NCBI GenBank assembly: GCA_041686855.1
Contig: JAWLDA010000020.1
Coordinates: 1 to 64,000 of the forward strand
From: JAWLDA01 sp041686855
GTDB lineage: Bacteria; Bacillota; Limnochordia; DTU080; RSA5
Length of the DNA: 64,000 bases
Direction: 5' to 3'
The translations under genes and the position numbers were made by a program. This document shows, piece by piece, positions 20,061 through 28,026 of the stretch. Each line of letters begins with the position of its first letter. The stretch's first letter is position 1. The notes beneath the pieces are model-generated. The model saw nothing but the letters and a program-made list of their open reading frames with translations. It was not told the origin of the DNA and did not search any database.

Positions 20061-20334
20061 GCGAGTTTGCCTCCGGGAGATTGGCGCCGTACTCTGGCCA
20101 GTCGCCCAGGCTCTCCTCATCGTCGACGGCCAACGCGAGGTTTAACGTGGCCATCTCCCTATAGCCTTGGGCCATCAATTCACACATATCGGATTGGACA
20201 GAGCGATCGACGTACACTTCGACGGCTCGCCTGAGCACGTCATTGCGACTTAAGCCGGAGACTTGCGCGACGTTGTCCAACTGTTCTAGGAGCTTGTCCG
20301 GCAGGGCGACCCAGATCTTCGACGCATCAGACAC
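20047..20334 (-). CDS. Ribbon-helix-helix antitoxin (EndoAI/MazE type)
   Basis: 95 residues. An N-terminal ribbon-helix-helix (KIWVALPDKLLEQLDNVAQ and NDVLRRAVEVYV) should bind DNA and the operator of its own operon; the acidic C-terminal tail (DDEESLGDWPEYG) resembles the segment that blocks the MazF active site. It precedes and overlaps the toxin gene and is served by a near-ideal promoter, as expected for an unstable antitoxin that must be steadily made. Confidence 0.93.
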   Translation of the reverse strand: MSDASKIWVALPDKLLEQLDNVAQVSGLSRNDVLRRAVEVYVDRSVQSDMCELMAQGYREMATLNLALAVDDEESLGDWPEYGANLPEANSRGGF

Positions 20335-20380
20335 CGTAAGAGACCAGCCTCTCTATTCCAGCATGCAAAATTCCAGATTG

Positions 20381-20409
20381 ATTATAACGACGTGCACATG
20401 GCATGTCAA
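20381..20409 (-). promoter_or_regulatory. Consensus promoter of the mazEF-type operon
   Basis: Minus strand TTGACA (20409-20404), a 17-bp spacer and TATAAT (20386-20381): an exact sigma-A consensus, about 47 bp before the antitoxin start. A small inverted repeat (AGAGA / TCTCT near 20340-20358) lies between and might be the autoregulatory operator. Confidence 0.9.
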
Positions 20410-20423
20410 CGCGATTTCCAGGG

Positions 20424-20453
20424 TTGTCAATACCAGGAAGAATGTGTTACACT
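20424..20453 (+). promoter_or_regulatory. Promoter of the XRE regulator
   Basis: Plus strand TTGTCA (20424-20429) and TACACT (20448-20453) with an 18-bp spacer, about 84 bp before the regulator start. It diverges from the mazEF promoter, the two -35 boxes being only 14 bp apart. Confidence 0.6.
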
Positions 20454-20536
20454 TTTTCTGTAGCGAACGCCTGTTTCCTGTACTGCGCACGACCATGCCC
20501 TAGGGAACGTGTATCACGCTACGGAGGGGACCCGAA

Positions 20537-21442
20537 ATGTCTGAAATGTCCGCCTGGGCCCGCAGCATCGGCCATAAGATTCGACAGTGCCGCCTTGCGC
20601 GCGGCTTGACGCAAGAGCAGCTCGCCGACGGCAACTTCTCAAAGAGTTACATCAGTCAACTAGAGCGCGGCACGGTGAATCCTTCGCTACGCGCGCTCCG
20701 ACTCCTTGCCGACCGACTCGATGTTTCGTGCGCGTGGCTCCTCGAGAGCGCCAGTTCGCCGCCGGCCCTCCACATCAAAGCAGCATCCGCATACTATTTC
20801 CTCAAAGAGTACGCCGCGGCCGAGCGGATGCTGACCCAAGCTCTAGAGCTACGCGACGCGTTCACTCATCGAGATTACGTCGAAGCGCTCCTCCTCGAAG
20901 CGCGCCTATCCGCAAGGCGAAAGGCCTGGCAAAGTGTCGCCGATGCGTGTGAACGTATCCAGAGTCTCCACATGAAAAGCGGGGCCCTTCCGGGGCCCCA
21001 CAGCGTCTCGCAACACTACCTTTGGGGGAGCGCCTGGTTTCATCGGGGCAACCGTCGCATGGCGATCCACCATTGGGAGAGAGGACTTGCCGCACTCAAC
21101 CGCTGCGGTGGACCGCCGAGCCACGACGCGTTGCTCCTCCTGCGCGACGTGTCGACACTGTACGCCGCGTTGGGAGACGCACCCTCGAGTCGGCGGCTCG
21201 CTACCCGTGTAGCTGCGCTGGCCGCTCAGATCGCCTCAATCTCCGACATGAGCCGCTGGGTCCTCGCCCGCCGGCAGGAGGAACGCTCTAGCGGCGACCC
21301 CATCGAGATTAGCGTTGGCCTCGACGGAGATTTGGACGACGCGGAGGCGTGGGCCCGGGCTAACTATCTCCTAAGCGTGGCAGCTCAGATTCGGCAAGAC
21401 CTCGTCCCATCCCCCAAAAACGGCGTCCGAACCAATCAATGA
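20537..21442 (+). CDS. XRE-family regulator with TPR-like C-terminal domain
   Basis: 301 residues. Residues about 10-66 form a Cro/C1-type helix-turn-helix (KIRQCRLARGLTQEQLA, then SKSYISQLERGTVNPS). The rest is helical with tetratricopeptide-like pairs (AASAYYFLKEYAAAERMLTQALELR), as in peptide-sensing RRNPP-like or stress regulators. An AGGGGAC site lies a few nt before the ATG. Its promoter diverges from mazEF and their -35 boxes are very close, so one regulator could influence both. Ligand and targets unknown. Confidence 0.85.
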   Translation: MSEMSAWARSIGHKIRQCRLARGLTQEQLADGNFSKSYISQLERGTVNPSLRALRLLADRLDVSCAWLLESASSPPALHIKAASAYYFLKEYAAAERMLTQALELRDAFTHRDYVEALLLEARLSARRKAWQSVADACERIQSLHMKSGALPGPHSVSQHYLWGSAWFHRGNRRMAIHHWERGLAALNRCGGPPSHDALLLLRDVSTLYAALGDAPSSRRLATRVAALAAQIASISDMSRWVLARRQEERSSGDPIEISVGLDGDLDDAEAWARANYLLSVAAQIRQDLVPSPKNGVRTNQ

Positions 21443-21486
21443 GAGAGAGTTATAAACGTCGACCCACGGCGCAACTGTCCACACCC

Positions 21487-22590
21487 TCACGACTCGACGG
21501 CAGCGAGTCGACTCTTGAGAAGGTCAATCATCTGGATTGGCGTTGGATCATTTCCATAGAGCAACGCCAGGTAGAGGCTCACCCAATCACCGGGGTATAT
21601 CAGGGAGAAGAGTCGCGCGACATCGGACTCTCCTTCGGCCCATAACTCTGTCACCCCGCTTATCGACTCCTCCATGATCTCACGCGTGGTCTCGATCCGA
21701 GCCTGCGTTCGGCGATCGTCTCGCTGATCCCTGAGGAGCACGAGCTCCATCTGATTAGTCACCTCACGGGGCGACTCCCAGCCGACCGTCTCATTGTGAT
21801 TGAGCTCCGGGAAGACATTCCACACCGCAGGCGCCTTCGCGTTCTCATTGATTTGGCACTTCCAGCGGTATGCAACCGTGCCTTTCCAACCCCGTGATCC
21901 GTAGATGAGCGGCAACTTGCCCTTTAAGGAGAGCGCCAGTTGTTTGGCAGGATTCTTCTCCGCAGCAACGTCCGGGCCAAACCGTTCACGCTGGCGCTCA
22001 AGCACCTCAGCGGCTTCCGCTAACGCGCCGGTGACAGGCGACGAAACCCCGGCTTGCTCCATGAGGACCAGCAACGGGACAAACGAATAGGCCAAAGCCG
22101 CCCTCGGGGACATGCCTCCGGGTATTTTGATGAGCGGCCACCCGTGTTCGCCTGCCAACGCTTCGAGCTGACCTCCCGACGTGACCGCAGCCACTTGGGC
22201 GCCTCGCGCCCGTGCTGCGTCGAGCGCCTCAAGGGTCTCTTCGGTGTTGCCGGAGTAACTCGAAGCGACCACCAATGTCTCAGCTCCAACGTGCGCCGGA
22301 ACAACATAATCCCGATTGACAAGGATAGGCACATCTGCGTTCGGTTCGAGAAGGGCCCGGACCATGTCGCCCCCGATGGCGGAGCCCCCCATTCCGAGGA
22401 CGACGACACTCTGAGGCGCTCCTAAGCCACTCAGGTCTGCCGCGCGGGCGATTCGCTCAGCGTCTCGCCACTGGTCCGGCACTCGCTCCACCAGGCTGGT
22501 CATTCCGTCCGGGTCAACCTTTTGAATGGCGCTCCTGTTATCCAACACCCAATCCTGTGGGACCGACAATCTTCCACACCCCTTCACCAT
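21487..22590 (-). CDS. Bifunctional phosphoglucose/phosphomannose isomerase
   Basis: 367 residues with two SIS domains. The first carries VVVLGMGGSAIGGDM and ASSYSGNTEETL; the C-terminal half matches the bacterial PGI/PMI family (NHNETVGWE). It interconverts glucose-6-phosphate and fructose-6-phosphate, and mannose-6-phosphate in characterised relatives. Downstream of the sugar-ABC ATPase gene and separated from it by a hairpin. Confidence 0.9.
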   Translation of the reverse strand: MVKGCGRLSVPQDWVLDNRSAIQKVDPDGMTSLVERVPDQWRDAERIARAADLSGLGAPQSVVVLGMGGSAIGGDMVRALLEPNADVPILVNRDYVVPAHVGAETLVVASSYSGNTEETLEALDAARARGAQVAAVTSGGQLEALAGEHGWPLIKIPGGMSPRAALAYSFVPLLVLMEQAGVSSPVTGALAEAAEVLERQRERFGPDVAAEKNPAKQLALSLKGKLPLIYGSRGWKGTVAYRWKCQINENAKAPAVWNVFPELNHNETVGWESPREVTNQMELVLLRDQRDDRRTQARIETTREIMEESISGVTELWAEGESDVARLFSLIYPGDWVSLYLALLYGNDPTPIQMIDLLKSRLAAVES

Positions 22591-22689
22591 CGTTACTTCC
22601 CTATCGTATGCGCTACGACAAGCGTCGTCCGGACCGACCGTGGAGTCGATCCAACACTCCTATCGACTCATCGTCGCTTCTTTGGACGC

Positions 22690-22723
22690 GAGAACGGCCT
22701 CCCCTTCGGAGAGGCCGTTTCTC
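22690..22723 (-). terminator. Hairpin between ABC ATPase and isomerase genes
   Basis: Inverted repeat GAGAACGGCCTC / GAGGCCGTTTCTC with a short loop, about 38 bp past the ATPase stop. U-run is weak, but the stem is strong and separates two same-strand genes. The remaining 22591-22760 spacer shows nothing else. Confidence 0.7.
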
Positions 22724-22760
22724 AATGCCTGTGCATAAAAACGTCTTTTGCCCGAGCGAC

Positions 22761-23867
22761 TTACTCGACGACCATCTCGGTCTCTTTGTCGAAGATGTGC
22801 ACCTTACTCATATCAAAGCGAACCAGGTGCTCCTCGCCATCCGTCACATCGCTGTGAGGATCCAGTCGACCGATGAACTGATTCTCGCCTTTGGAGAAGT
22901 AGACGACCACTTCGGCGCCCATCGGCTCCGTAACGTCGACCATAGTCGGGAAGGTGTCGTCAGAGCTGCCGGCACTCTCCTTACCATCGTGGACAGCCTC
23001 AGGACGAATCCCGAAGATAACCTCTTTGTCGACGTACGCGCCAAGGTTCTTGATCTGACGGGCGCGGTTGGGATCGATCTTGAGCTTAACGGATTCGTCG
23101 GAGACGAAGTAATCGTCGCCCTCTTTCTTGAGAACCATCGTCATAAAGTTCATCGGAGGGCTACCGATAAAGCCGGCAACGAAGACGTTGACCGGATTGT
23201 CGTAGATCTCAAGCGGAGCTCCAACCTGCTGAATGAAGCCGTCTTTCATAACGACGATCCGATCGCCCATCGTCATGGCTTCGGTCTGGTCGTGCGTCAC
23301 GTAGATGGCCGTCGTCTGCAGACGGGCGTGCAGCTTGGAGAGCTCGGCACGCATCTGCACTCGCAACTTGGCGTCCAAGTTGGAGAGGGGCTCATCCATC
23401 AAGAAGACCTTAGGCTCACGCACGATCGCTCGCCCGACGGCGACACGCTGACGCTGACCACCGGAGAGAGCCTTAGGCTTGCGGTCAAGCAGGTTTTCGA
23501 TGCCGAGCATCTTCGCAGCTTCCTTCACCCGTCGATCGATCTCAGGGCGAGGGAACTTGCGCAGCTTGAGGCCGAAGGCCATGTTGTTGTAGACATCCAT
23601 GTGGGGGTACAACGCGTAGTTTTGGAAGACCATCGCGATGTCGCGGTCTTTTGGGGGAATGTCGTTGACCAGCACATCCCCAATATATATGCTACCACCA
23701 GAGATCTCTTCCAAACCAGCGACCATACGCAGTGTCGTCGATTTACCGCACCCCGAGGGTCCGACGAACACCATAAACTCTTTGTCACGAATCTCGAGAT
23801 TCGCTTCGCTAACGGCGACGATGTTGCCGTAACGTTTCGTGACGTTTTGCAGGGTAACCCCGGCCAC
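22761..23867 (-). CDS. Sugar ABC transporter ATPase (MalK/UgpC/MsmX family)
   Basis: 368 residues with Walker A GPSGCGKST, Q-loop VFQNYALYPHM, signature LSGGQRQRVAVGRA, Walker B FLMDEPLSNLDAKLR and switch His VTHDQTEA, followed by the C-terminal regulatory OB-type domain. No permease or binding protein is adjacent, so it is probably a shared ATPase that energises several sugar transporters, as MsmX does in Bacillus. Start is GTG 23867 with AGGAGG-type site. Preceded by a 400-bp leader region. Confidence 0.94.
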   Translation of the reverse strand: MAGVTLQNVTKRYGNIVAVSEANLEIRDKEFMVFVGPSGCGKSTTLRMVAGLEEISGGSIYIGDVLVNDIPPKDRDIAMVFQNYALYPHMDVYNNMAFGLKLRKFPRPEIDRRVKEAAKMLGIENLLDRKPKALSGGQRQRVAVGRAIVREPKVFLMDEPLSNLDAKLRVQMRAELSKLHARLQTTAIYVTHDQTEAMTMGDRIVVMKDGFIQQVGAPLEIYDNPVNVFVAGFIGSPPMNFMTMVLKKEGDDYFVSDESVKLKIDPNRARQIKNLGAYVDKEVIFGIRPEAVHDGKESAGSSDDTFPTMVDVTEPMGAEVVVYFSKGENQFIGRLDPHSDVTDGEEHLVRFDMSKVHIFDKETEMVVE

Positions 23868-24184
23868 GAATCATCTCCTCCTTACTTCCTAGTAAATTCA
23901 AACCAGCAAGATCCTGTTACAGATTAGAAACGGAAAAGCAGGCCTATTCCAGGCTTCCTCGATAATTCCACACTCGCTTTTCCGAATCCTTCTCAGGGTG
24001 TCGAAGATATCGATCACAGGGAAGAAAATTAACTGGGAGAGATGGACGCGCCAACATCTGATGGGAAAGCTTTCGAGTTTTTCACGAAACGAGGGTTCTA
24101 TCCCTGGACACCTGGGCATAGTATACACCGATTCGCAAAATCAGGGTAGTCCAAGTTTGCCAATCTCAAAAGGTGCCAAGACGC
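23868..24184 (-). other. Long non-coding region upstream of the ABC ATPase
   Basis: No credible gene. A possible -10 (TATACT in GGTGTATACTATG, minus strand near 24117-24122) lies about 250 bp before the ATPase start, without a convincing -35. Small hairpins are possible (GGGATAGAACCC near 24087-24098; GCCT/AGGC near 23941-23955). If transcribed from that site the leader would be about 240 nt. Confidence 0.35.
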
Positions 24185-24229
24185 GACAGAGGGTCGAAGC
24201 GAGGTAAGCCCTCACTCCGACCCTCTGTC
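24185..24229 (-). terminator. Hairpin downstream of first barrel protein
   Basis: Perfect 12-bp inverted repeat GACAGAGGGTCG / CGACCCTCTGTC with a 21-nt loop that itself holds a short GAGG/CCTC pair. It lies 44 bp past the stop of the barrel-protein gene. The following sequence is only mildly T-rich. Confidence 0.7.
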
Positions 24230-24272
24230 ATGATCCACGTGGTGCCGGCCCTACACCGGCCTCACGTTGTGA

Positions 24273-25736
24273 TTAGAAGTTGAGCTGGTAACCGGCGGTG
24301 ACGCCAAAGCCGTCAGCTTCGCCAGGAACTCCGAGGTTAACTCCCTCGCTGAGGTTATCTTCGCTGTTGTTGTGACCCCAGTCAAGGACTCGGTCGTAGT
24401 TTGCATAGTGGAGACCGAGCGTCAGACCATTCGGAGCTGCCCAGGTGGCGTCGGCGCCGAAGTTGGTGTCGTCGCCTTGGAGGCGGACATTCCCTTTGAG
24501 CGTCACGTCGCCGCCAAGCGCAGCCACAGGAAGGACACGGCTGGCCGACAAGTCGGTGACCGCATCGTGATCCTCAATGCTCGTGTAAGTCAGACCAAGG
24601 TCGATCTCAGAGATGGTCGTGCCGACACCGAGCACATTCATCGCCTTGCCGTAATAGCTTGCGTACTCGGGAGCTCCGAGGCTCACCTTAGCAGGGGCGC
24701 CAAGGGCGGGGTTGCCGAGCTCAAGCTGCACAGGCAAATTGTCCTCGAAGATGGTACCAGAGCGGAAATCGACATCAATCGGGAGACCGCCCTGTACCGT
24801 GCTGGCGCCAACCGAGAAGCCGGTCGCCATGTAGAAGTCGCCCCAGTCGGCGCCGCCGCGGCTGGCGTCGTCTGTCCAGCGACGATCCATCAGGAGGGAC
24901 TCCTTAACAGCGTACTTCCGGTACACCGGACGGAAGTCGTCATCGGTGGACCATGTGGAGGCACGCAACGTCAAGTTGTCAATCGTCGCCAACTCACCGC
25001 TGATCTTCCAGGCGCCGGCCGAGTCGCCCCAGACCGTGCCGTTGGTCTGTTTGCGCTCACCATTGTTCGCATACTCAGCCGTGACAGAGACACCCTCTGA
25101 CGGAGTGACGGTAGCCGCAACCGCGTAGTCTGCGTTCGCGTCTTGACCGGCCGCGATCGCCGCGGGATCATTGTCACGGAAGGCGAGGTAGGCGCCGCTG
25201 AGCTCAACGATGTCAACCGTTGCGCTGGCGGAGATTCCCATCAACCTCTGGTCCGCATTCAACCAACCGTGGTAGGCATGGACAGACGCAGGTCCGAGAT
25301 CAAACTGTGCCCGGGCAGCCTCACGGCGACCGAGGTCACCGATCCAGGAGTTGATCTCGTCATCGAAGCGCCCAATCCGGAGTGTCGACTCAGAAACGCC
25401 GGAAAGGACCGGACCCTGCACGTCAACGTACGCGTCGAGGAGATCCATGAAGGCGTCGTTGGTGCCGAAGTTGTTCTCCCCAAAGTTGAGGAAGTTAGCA
25501 TGACGCAGACGGTACCGCGCGTATGCGCTCACGGTGTCGTTGCCAGCGCGCAGATCCAAGTTTGCGCGGGTACGCCAGTTCCCCATTAACGCCCAGTCTT
25601 CATCTTCGTTTTGACCGAATGCGCTTCGGAACGTGAGGTCTCCGGTCACGCTTACGTCCGCGGCAGCATACGCCGCCATCGGAATCGCCAGCGACATGGC
25701 AAGCACCATGATCAGAGCCAGCTTCATTTTTTTCAT
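24273..25736 (-). CDS. Outer-membrane beta-barrel protein, SLH-less (porin-like)
   Basis: 487 residues from the ATG at 25736, preceded by GAGGGGG. A Lys-rich start and hydrophobic core (MKKMKLALIMVLAMSLAIPM) end in AYAA, a good signal-peptidase site. The rest alternates polar and hydrophobic residues in many short strands and ends in ...GYQLNF with a terminal Phe, the usual barrel-assembly signal. Unlike OmpM porins of other diderm Bacillota, no SLH domain follows the signal. No recognised substrate. A long leader precedes it, and a second such gene lies just upstream. Confidence 0.8.
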   Translation of the reverse strand: MKKMKLALIMVLAMSLAIPMAAYAAADVSVTGDLTFRSAFGQNEDEDWALMGNWRTRANLDLRAGNDTVSAYARYRLRHANFLNFGENNFGTNDAFMDLLDAYVDVQGPVLSGVSESTLRIGRFDDEINSWIGDLGRREAARAQFDLGPASVHAYHGWLNADQRLMGISASATVDIVELSGAYLAFRDNDPAAIAAGQDANADYAVAATVTPSEGVSVTAEYANNGERKQTNGTVWGDSAGAWKISGELATIDNLTLRASTWSTDDDFRPVYRKYAVKESLLMDRRWTDDASRGGADWGDFYMATGFSVGASTVQGGLPIDVDFRSGTIFEDNLPVQLELGNPALGAPAKVSLGAPEYASYYGKAMNVLGVGTTISEIDLGLTYTSIEDHDAVTDLSASRVLPVAALGGDVTLKGNVRLQGDDTNFGADATWAAPNGLTLGLHYANYDRVLDWGHNNSEDNLSEGVNLGVPGEADGFGVTAGYQLNF

Positions 25737-25872
25737 GATTTGTGTATCCCCCTCAGATTTACGTGCTGCTTTACTGCAAGGGGCGAGTCTGCTGAGATCT
25801 CGTACGCACAAGGAGCTGTCCTAGTTTCCTCCATGTGTCTTTTGAGCTCTTAGCAAGCTCAATCCCCTCTGA

Positions 25873-25921
25873 TTAACCCGAGCTCGTGATACCGGCCATT
25901 TAGGGGGAAGGCACCTCCTTT
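25873..25921 (-). other. Strong ribosome site with 8-codon leader peptide upstream of barrel gene
   Basis: On the minus strand AAAGGAGGTG (25921-25912), fully complementary to the 16S anti-SD, lies 176 nt before the barrel gene. ATG at 25899 begins a tiny frame encoding MAGITSSG then TAA (25875-25873). The same AAAGGAGGTG element is found upstream of the second barrel gene. Translation of the leader is inference. Confidence 0.45.
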
Positions 25922-25965
25922 CTTTCCGGTCACTCATCTGGTTAATCAAACTTTGGCACTCCATA

Positions 25966-26010
25966 CGTTCCAACGCCTCCAGTCTTTTTCAGATCTGGGT
26001 GCTTGGAACG
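25966..26010 (-). promoter_or_regulatory. Inverted repeat in barrel-gene leader
   Basis: CGTTCCAA (25966-25973) and TTGGAACG (26003-26010) are exact complements, 29 bp apart, with an inner CCAG/CTGG pair. It could fold as an RNA hairpin in the leader or serve as an operator. No candidate regulator is adjacent. Confidence 0.4.
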
Positions 26011-26206
26011 CCACGCCCATTTTGCACGATATGCAACGCGGCGTCAAGCGTAATTGCGCCAATTGGACCAAATCCATTTACGGTTGTCACATCGTGTGCA
26101 TATTGGGCGGAGCGCCGTAATACTTTTAAATTTGGTCGTTTTGGATTTTCGACGGTCCCAGAGAGACTCCTCCCTCTGTACCGAACTTTTTCCTGCCAAA
26201 AACCCA
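26011..26206. other. Non-coding stretch between barrel genes
   Basis: AT-rich relative to the genes. A weak promoter-like pair (TTGACG, 17 bp, CAAAAT) may be read on the minus strand near 26030-26060. Short open frames are present but lack ribosome sites; I assign no gene. Confidence 0.3.
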
Positions 26207-26243
26207 CAGGAAAAGCCCTGAGCGTTACGCTCAGGGCTTTTCC
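26207..26243. terminator. Perfect 17-bp palindromic hairpin
   Basis: AGGAAAAGCCCTGAGCG, TTA, CGCTCAGGGCTTTTCCT: 17 bp of perfect pairing around a 3-nt loop. The minus strand continues GTGGGTTTTTGG. It lies about 175 bp beyond the second barrel gene's stop, so it may be a second terminator or insulate the next promoter. Confidence 0.75.
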
Positions 26244-26375
26244 TTGAGTCCTAAGCTTTGAGGTGAGGATTTGAAGGGTGGATGTCCCTGGGCATTGTTT
26301 GGTTCCCCCGTAGTGCGAACCCAGAGACACGACCCTTCTCTCCTCGACTTTTTGATTTGTGCTGAATGCGAAGGA

Positions 26376-26404
26376 GCAGGCTGCATCGTTCTGTTGCAGC
26401 CTGC
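26376..26404 (-). terminator. Hairpin directly after second barrel gene
   Basis: GCAGGCTGCA / TGCAGCCTGC, ten perfect pairs around a 9-nt loop, starting 15 bp after the stop codon of the second barrel gene. There is no clear U-run, so it may stabilise the mRNA 3' end rather than terminate. Confidence 0.65.
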
Positions 26405-26418
26405 TGCCTACTCACTGA

Positions 26419-27618
26419 CTAGAAGCGGACAGTCACACCCGCCGAGGCGGACGGACCGGCGACCGAGTCGTACTTGGCTCCGAGCTCGAGGCCGTTGGGC
26501 GCGTTGTACTCCGCCTCCGTGTTCCAGGTCATGTCGTCGCCGACCAACTTCACTTCAGCCGAGACGCCGAGACCTTGGAGCTGTTGGATCGCGTTGACGA
26601 CCGTCTTTGCCTTCACGGTGTGCTCGGCATCGGCGCCGCGCTGGAGCTTCGCCTCGTAGCCGAGGTTTACGCCGTGCATATCCGTAGAGGCCGCGAGCTT
26701 GACAAGCTCATGGGGATCGTCGTAGTCGGCCCTCAGGTTGATGCCGCTTTGCACCGTCTCGACACCGACCGTGAAGCCGTCCAACAGGTCGTAGTGGATG
26801 TTGTCCACGTCGTCGCGAGCGACGACGTTACCGTCTTTGTCCTCAGGAGTGATGGTGTACATCGGAGCGAACGCGTCGTCCGCGCCGCGGTACCCCGCCC
26901 GGAACGTCACGCCTTCCACGAGATTCGCAGAGGTGGCTTCGACGTTGTAGAGACGACGGTTGGCGCCATCGAGCGCAACCTTACCGGCGACGTTGACGCC
27001 GGGGATCAGCGAGGTGCCGGCGCCAAAGACGTAGTTGTTCTCCGTCCCTTTGCGCACGATCATGCCGCTCATGTCTACACCTTCGACCGTTCCGTTGACA
27101 GCGAGGCCGAACGGACGATCAGCGCCGTCCCAGATGTAGAACGCCTTGGCCATCGCGGGACCGGTCTCAAGACCCTCGACCGTCACACCGCGCATATCCT
27201 CCATGTGGGCCACGACAGGATCCCACTCGGGACCGACGTCACCGATCTTGGTGGTGACATCGGGGCCGCCGTGCCAGTAAGCGCCCTGGCTCTCGACCCA
27301 GGCCTTCTCAACGGCAAGGTTTTGCAGGGTAATGCCGTCGAGGAGGTTGTCGAAGAGGTGCGTCCCGTCGACTTCGTCCTTGTCGTTGTAGCCCGACTCG
27401 AATCCGAGCTCAACAACGCCCTTGATCGTGTTGCCGTTCTCACCGGTCACCTTCGTCTCAACGTCGATTCCGGTCTCTCCATCGATCTGCCACTTGTCTG
27501 CGACTTCGTGCAGCTCGAACTGGTTCTCGAACTTCCCGCCGAACTCAACGGCGGCGAACGCCGGAGCGGCCAACGAGAGAACCAGGCCGAGCGAGACTGC
27601 GGTAGCGAGTTTCTTCAT
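26419..27618 (-). CDS. Second outer-membrane beta-barrel protein
   Basis: 399 residues. Signal peptide MKKLATAVSLGLVLSLAAPA ends at AFAA. The mature part has regular amphipathic strands and ends ...SASAGVTVRF with terminal Phe, typical of barrel proteins. It shares design with the neighbour at 24273 (signal, strand density, a SNLDLR/GVNLR-like strand set and an APNGL-LGL motif near the C-terminus) but is shorter; the two may be distant paralogues. No SLH domain. A GGGGGA site lies 12 nt before the ATG, with a 250-nt leader that carries an AAAGGAGGTG element. Confidence 0.78.
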   Translation of the reverse strand: MKKLATAVSLGLVLSLAAPAFAAVEFGGKFENQFELHEVADKWQIDGETGIDVETKVTGENGNTIKGVVELGFESGYNDKDEVDGTHLFDNLLDGITLQNLAVEKAWVESQGAYWHGGPDVTTKIGDVGPEWDPVVAHMEDMRGVTVEGLETGPAMAKAFYIWDGADRPFGLAVNGTVEGVDMSGMIVRKGTENNYVFGAGTSLIPGVNVAGKVALDGANRRLYNVEATSANLVEGVTFRAGYRGADDAFAPMYTITPEDKDGNVVARDDVDNIHYDLLDGFTVGVETVQSGINLRADYDDPHELVKLAASTDMHGVNLGYEAKLQRGADAEHTVKAKTVVNAIQQLQGLGVSAEVKLVGDDMTWNTEAEYNAPNGLELGAKYDSVAGPSASAGVTVRF

Positions 27619-27928
27619 TGTGTGTTGTTCCCCCTAGCTACGTTGTGTGCTGTGATGTGTTGTGTTTGGATCTCGTAACTGTGCGTCGAAAGCTGCAATG
27701 AGTGCTGCGATTGGGGTCGTCCTAACTTGTGACGCTGTAGCGTGAGTTGCCTTGTTTCCTCATGCATGCGTCGCAAGCGTCCGACTCCGGCTGCGATAAT
27801 TGCTAAGACGTCGACTCTCCCAACTGCTCCGGACGTGCAAGCGGTCCGACAATGGGGAACGTGTTCACCTCCTTTCGTGAATTGCCGTTCCATCGCCCTG
27901 GAGCAGCGGGCCACCGTCCCCTAATCAA
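27619..27928 (-). other. Leader region of second barrel gene with AAAGGAGGTG element
   Basis: No credible gene. The minus strand carries AAAGGAGGTG at 27875-27866, 248 nt before the barrel ATG, followed 6 nt later by TTCCCC; the other barrel gene has the same element followed by TTCCCC after 2 nt. A TTG-initiated 29-codon frame follows at a poor spacing. Promoter not clear. Confidence 0.4.
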
Positions 27929-27969
27929 AGAGGACGTGTACCGGCTCATTTCACCGACACACGCCCTCT
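27929..27969 (-). terminator. Terminator of the HAD phosphatase operon
   Basis: AGAGG-CGTGT pairs with ACACG-CCTCT (one internal mismatch) around a 19-nt loop. On the minus strand the stem ends CCTCTTTGATT. It lies 58 bp past the HAD gene stop. Confidence 0.7.
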
Positions 27970-28026
27970 GCCTCTTGTTACTTTAATCCTCTTTTACCAG
28001 CTAGAACCCCTAATCCAAGGGGACGA

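Noticed and set aside
22557..23927. Long plus-strand frame opposite the ABC ATPase, and similar long antisense frames opposite uvrA (34984-36123), second barrel (26575-27678) and DUF5693 (46366-48036)
   Set aside because: Shadows caused by high-GC codon bias in conserved minus-strand genes.
25989..26330. 113-codon frame between the barrel genes
   Set aside because: It runs through the perfect palindrome, has no ribosome site or family resemblance; part of it (TTVNGFGPIGAITLDAAL) looks slightly protein-like, but I cannot support a gene.
27615..27914. 99-codon minus-strand frame overlapping the second barrel start
   Set aside because: It crosses the AAAGGAGGTG element and the start codon of the barrel gene; composition is not coding-like.
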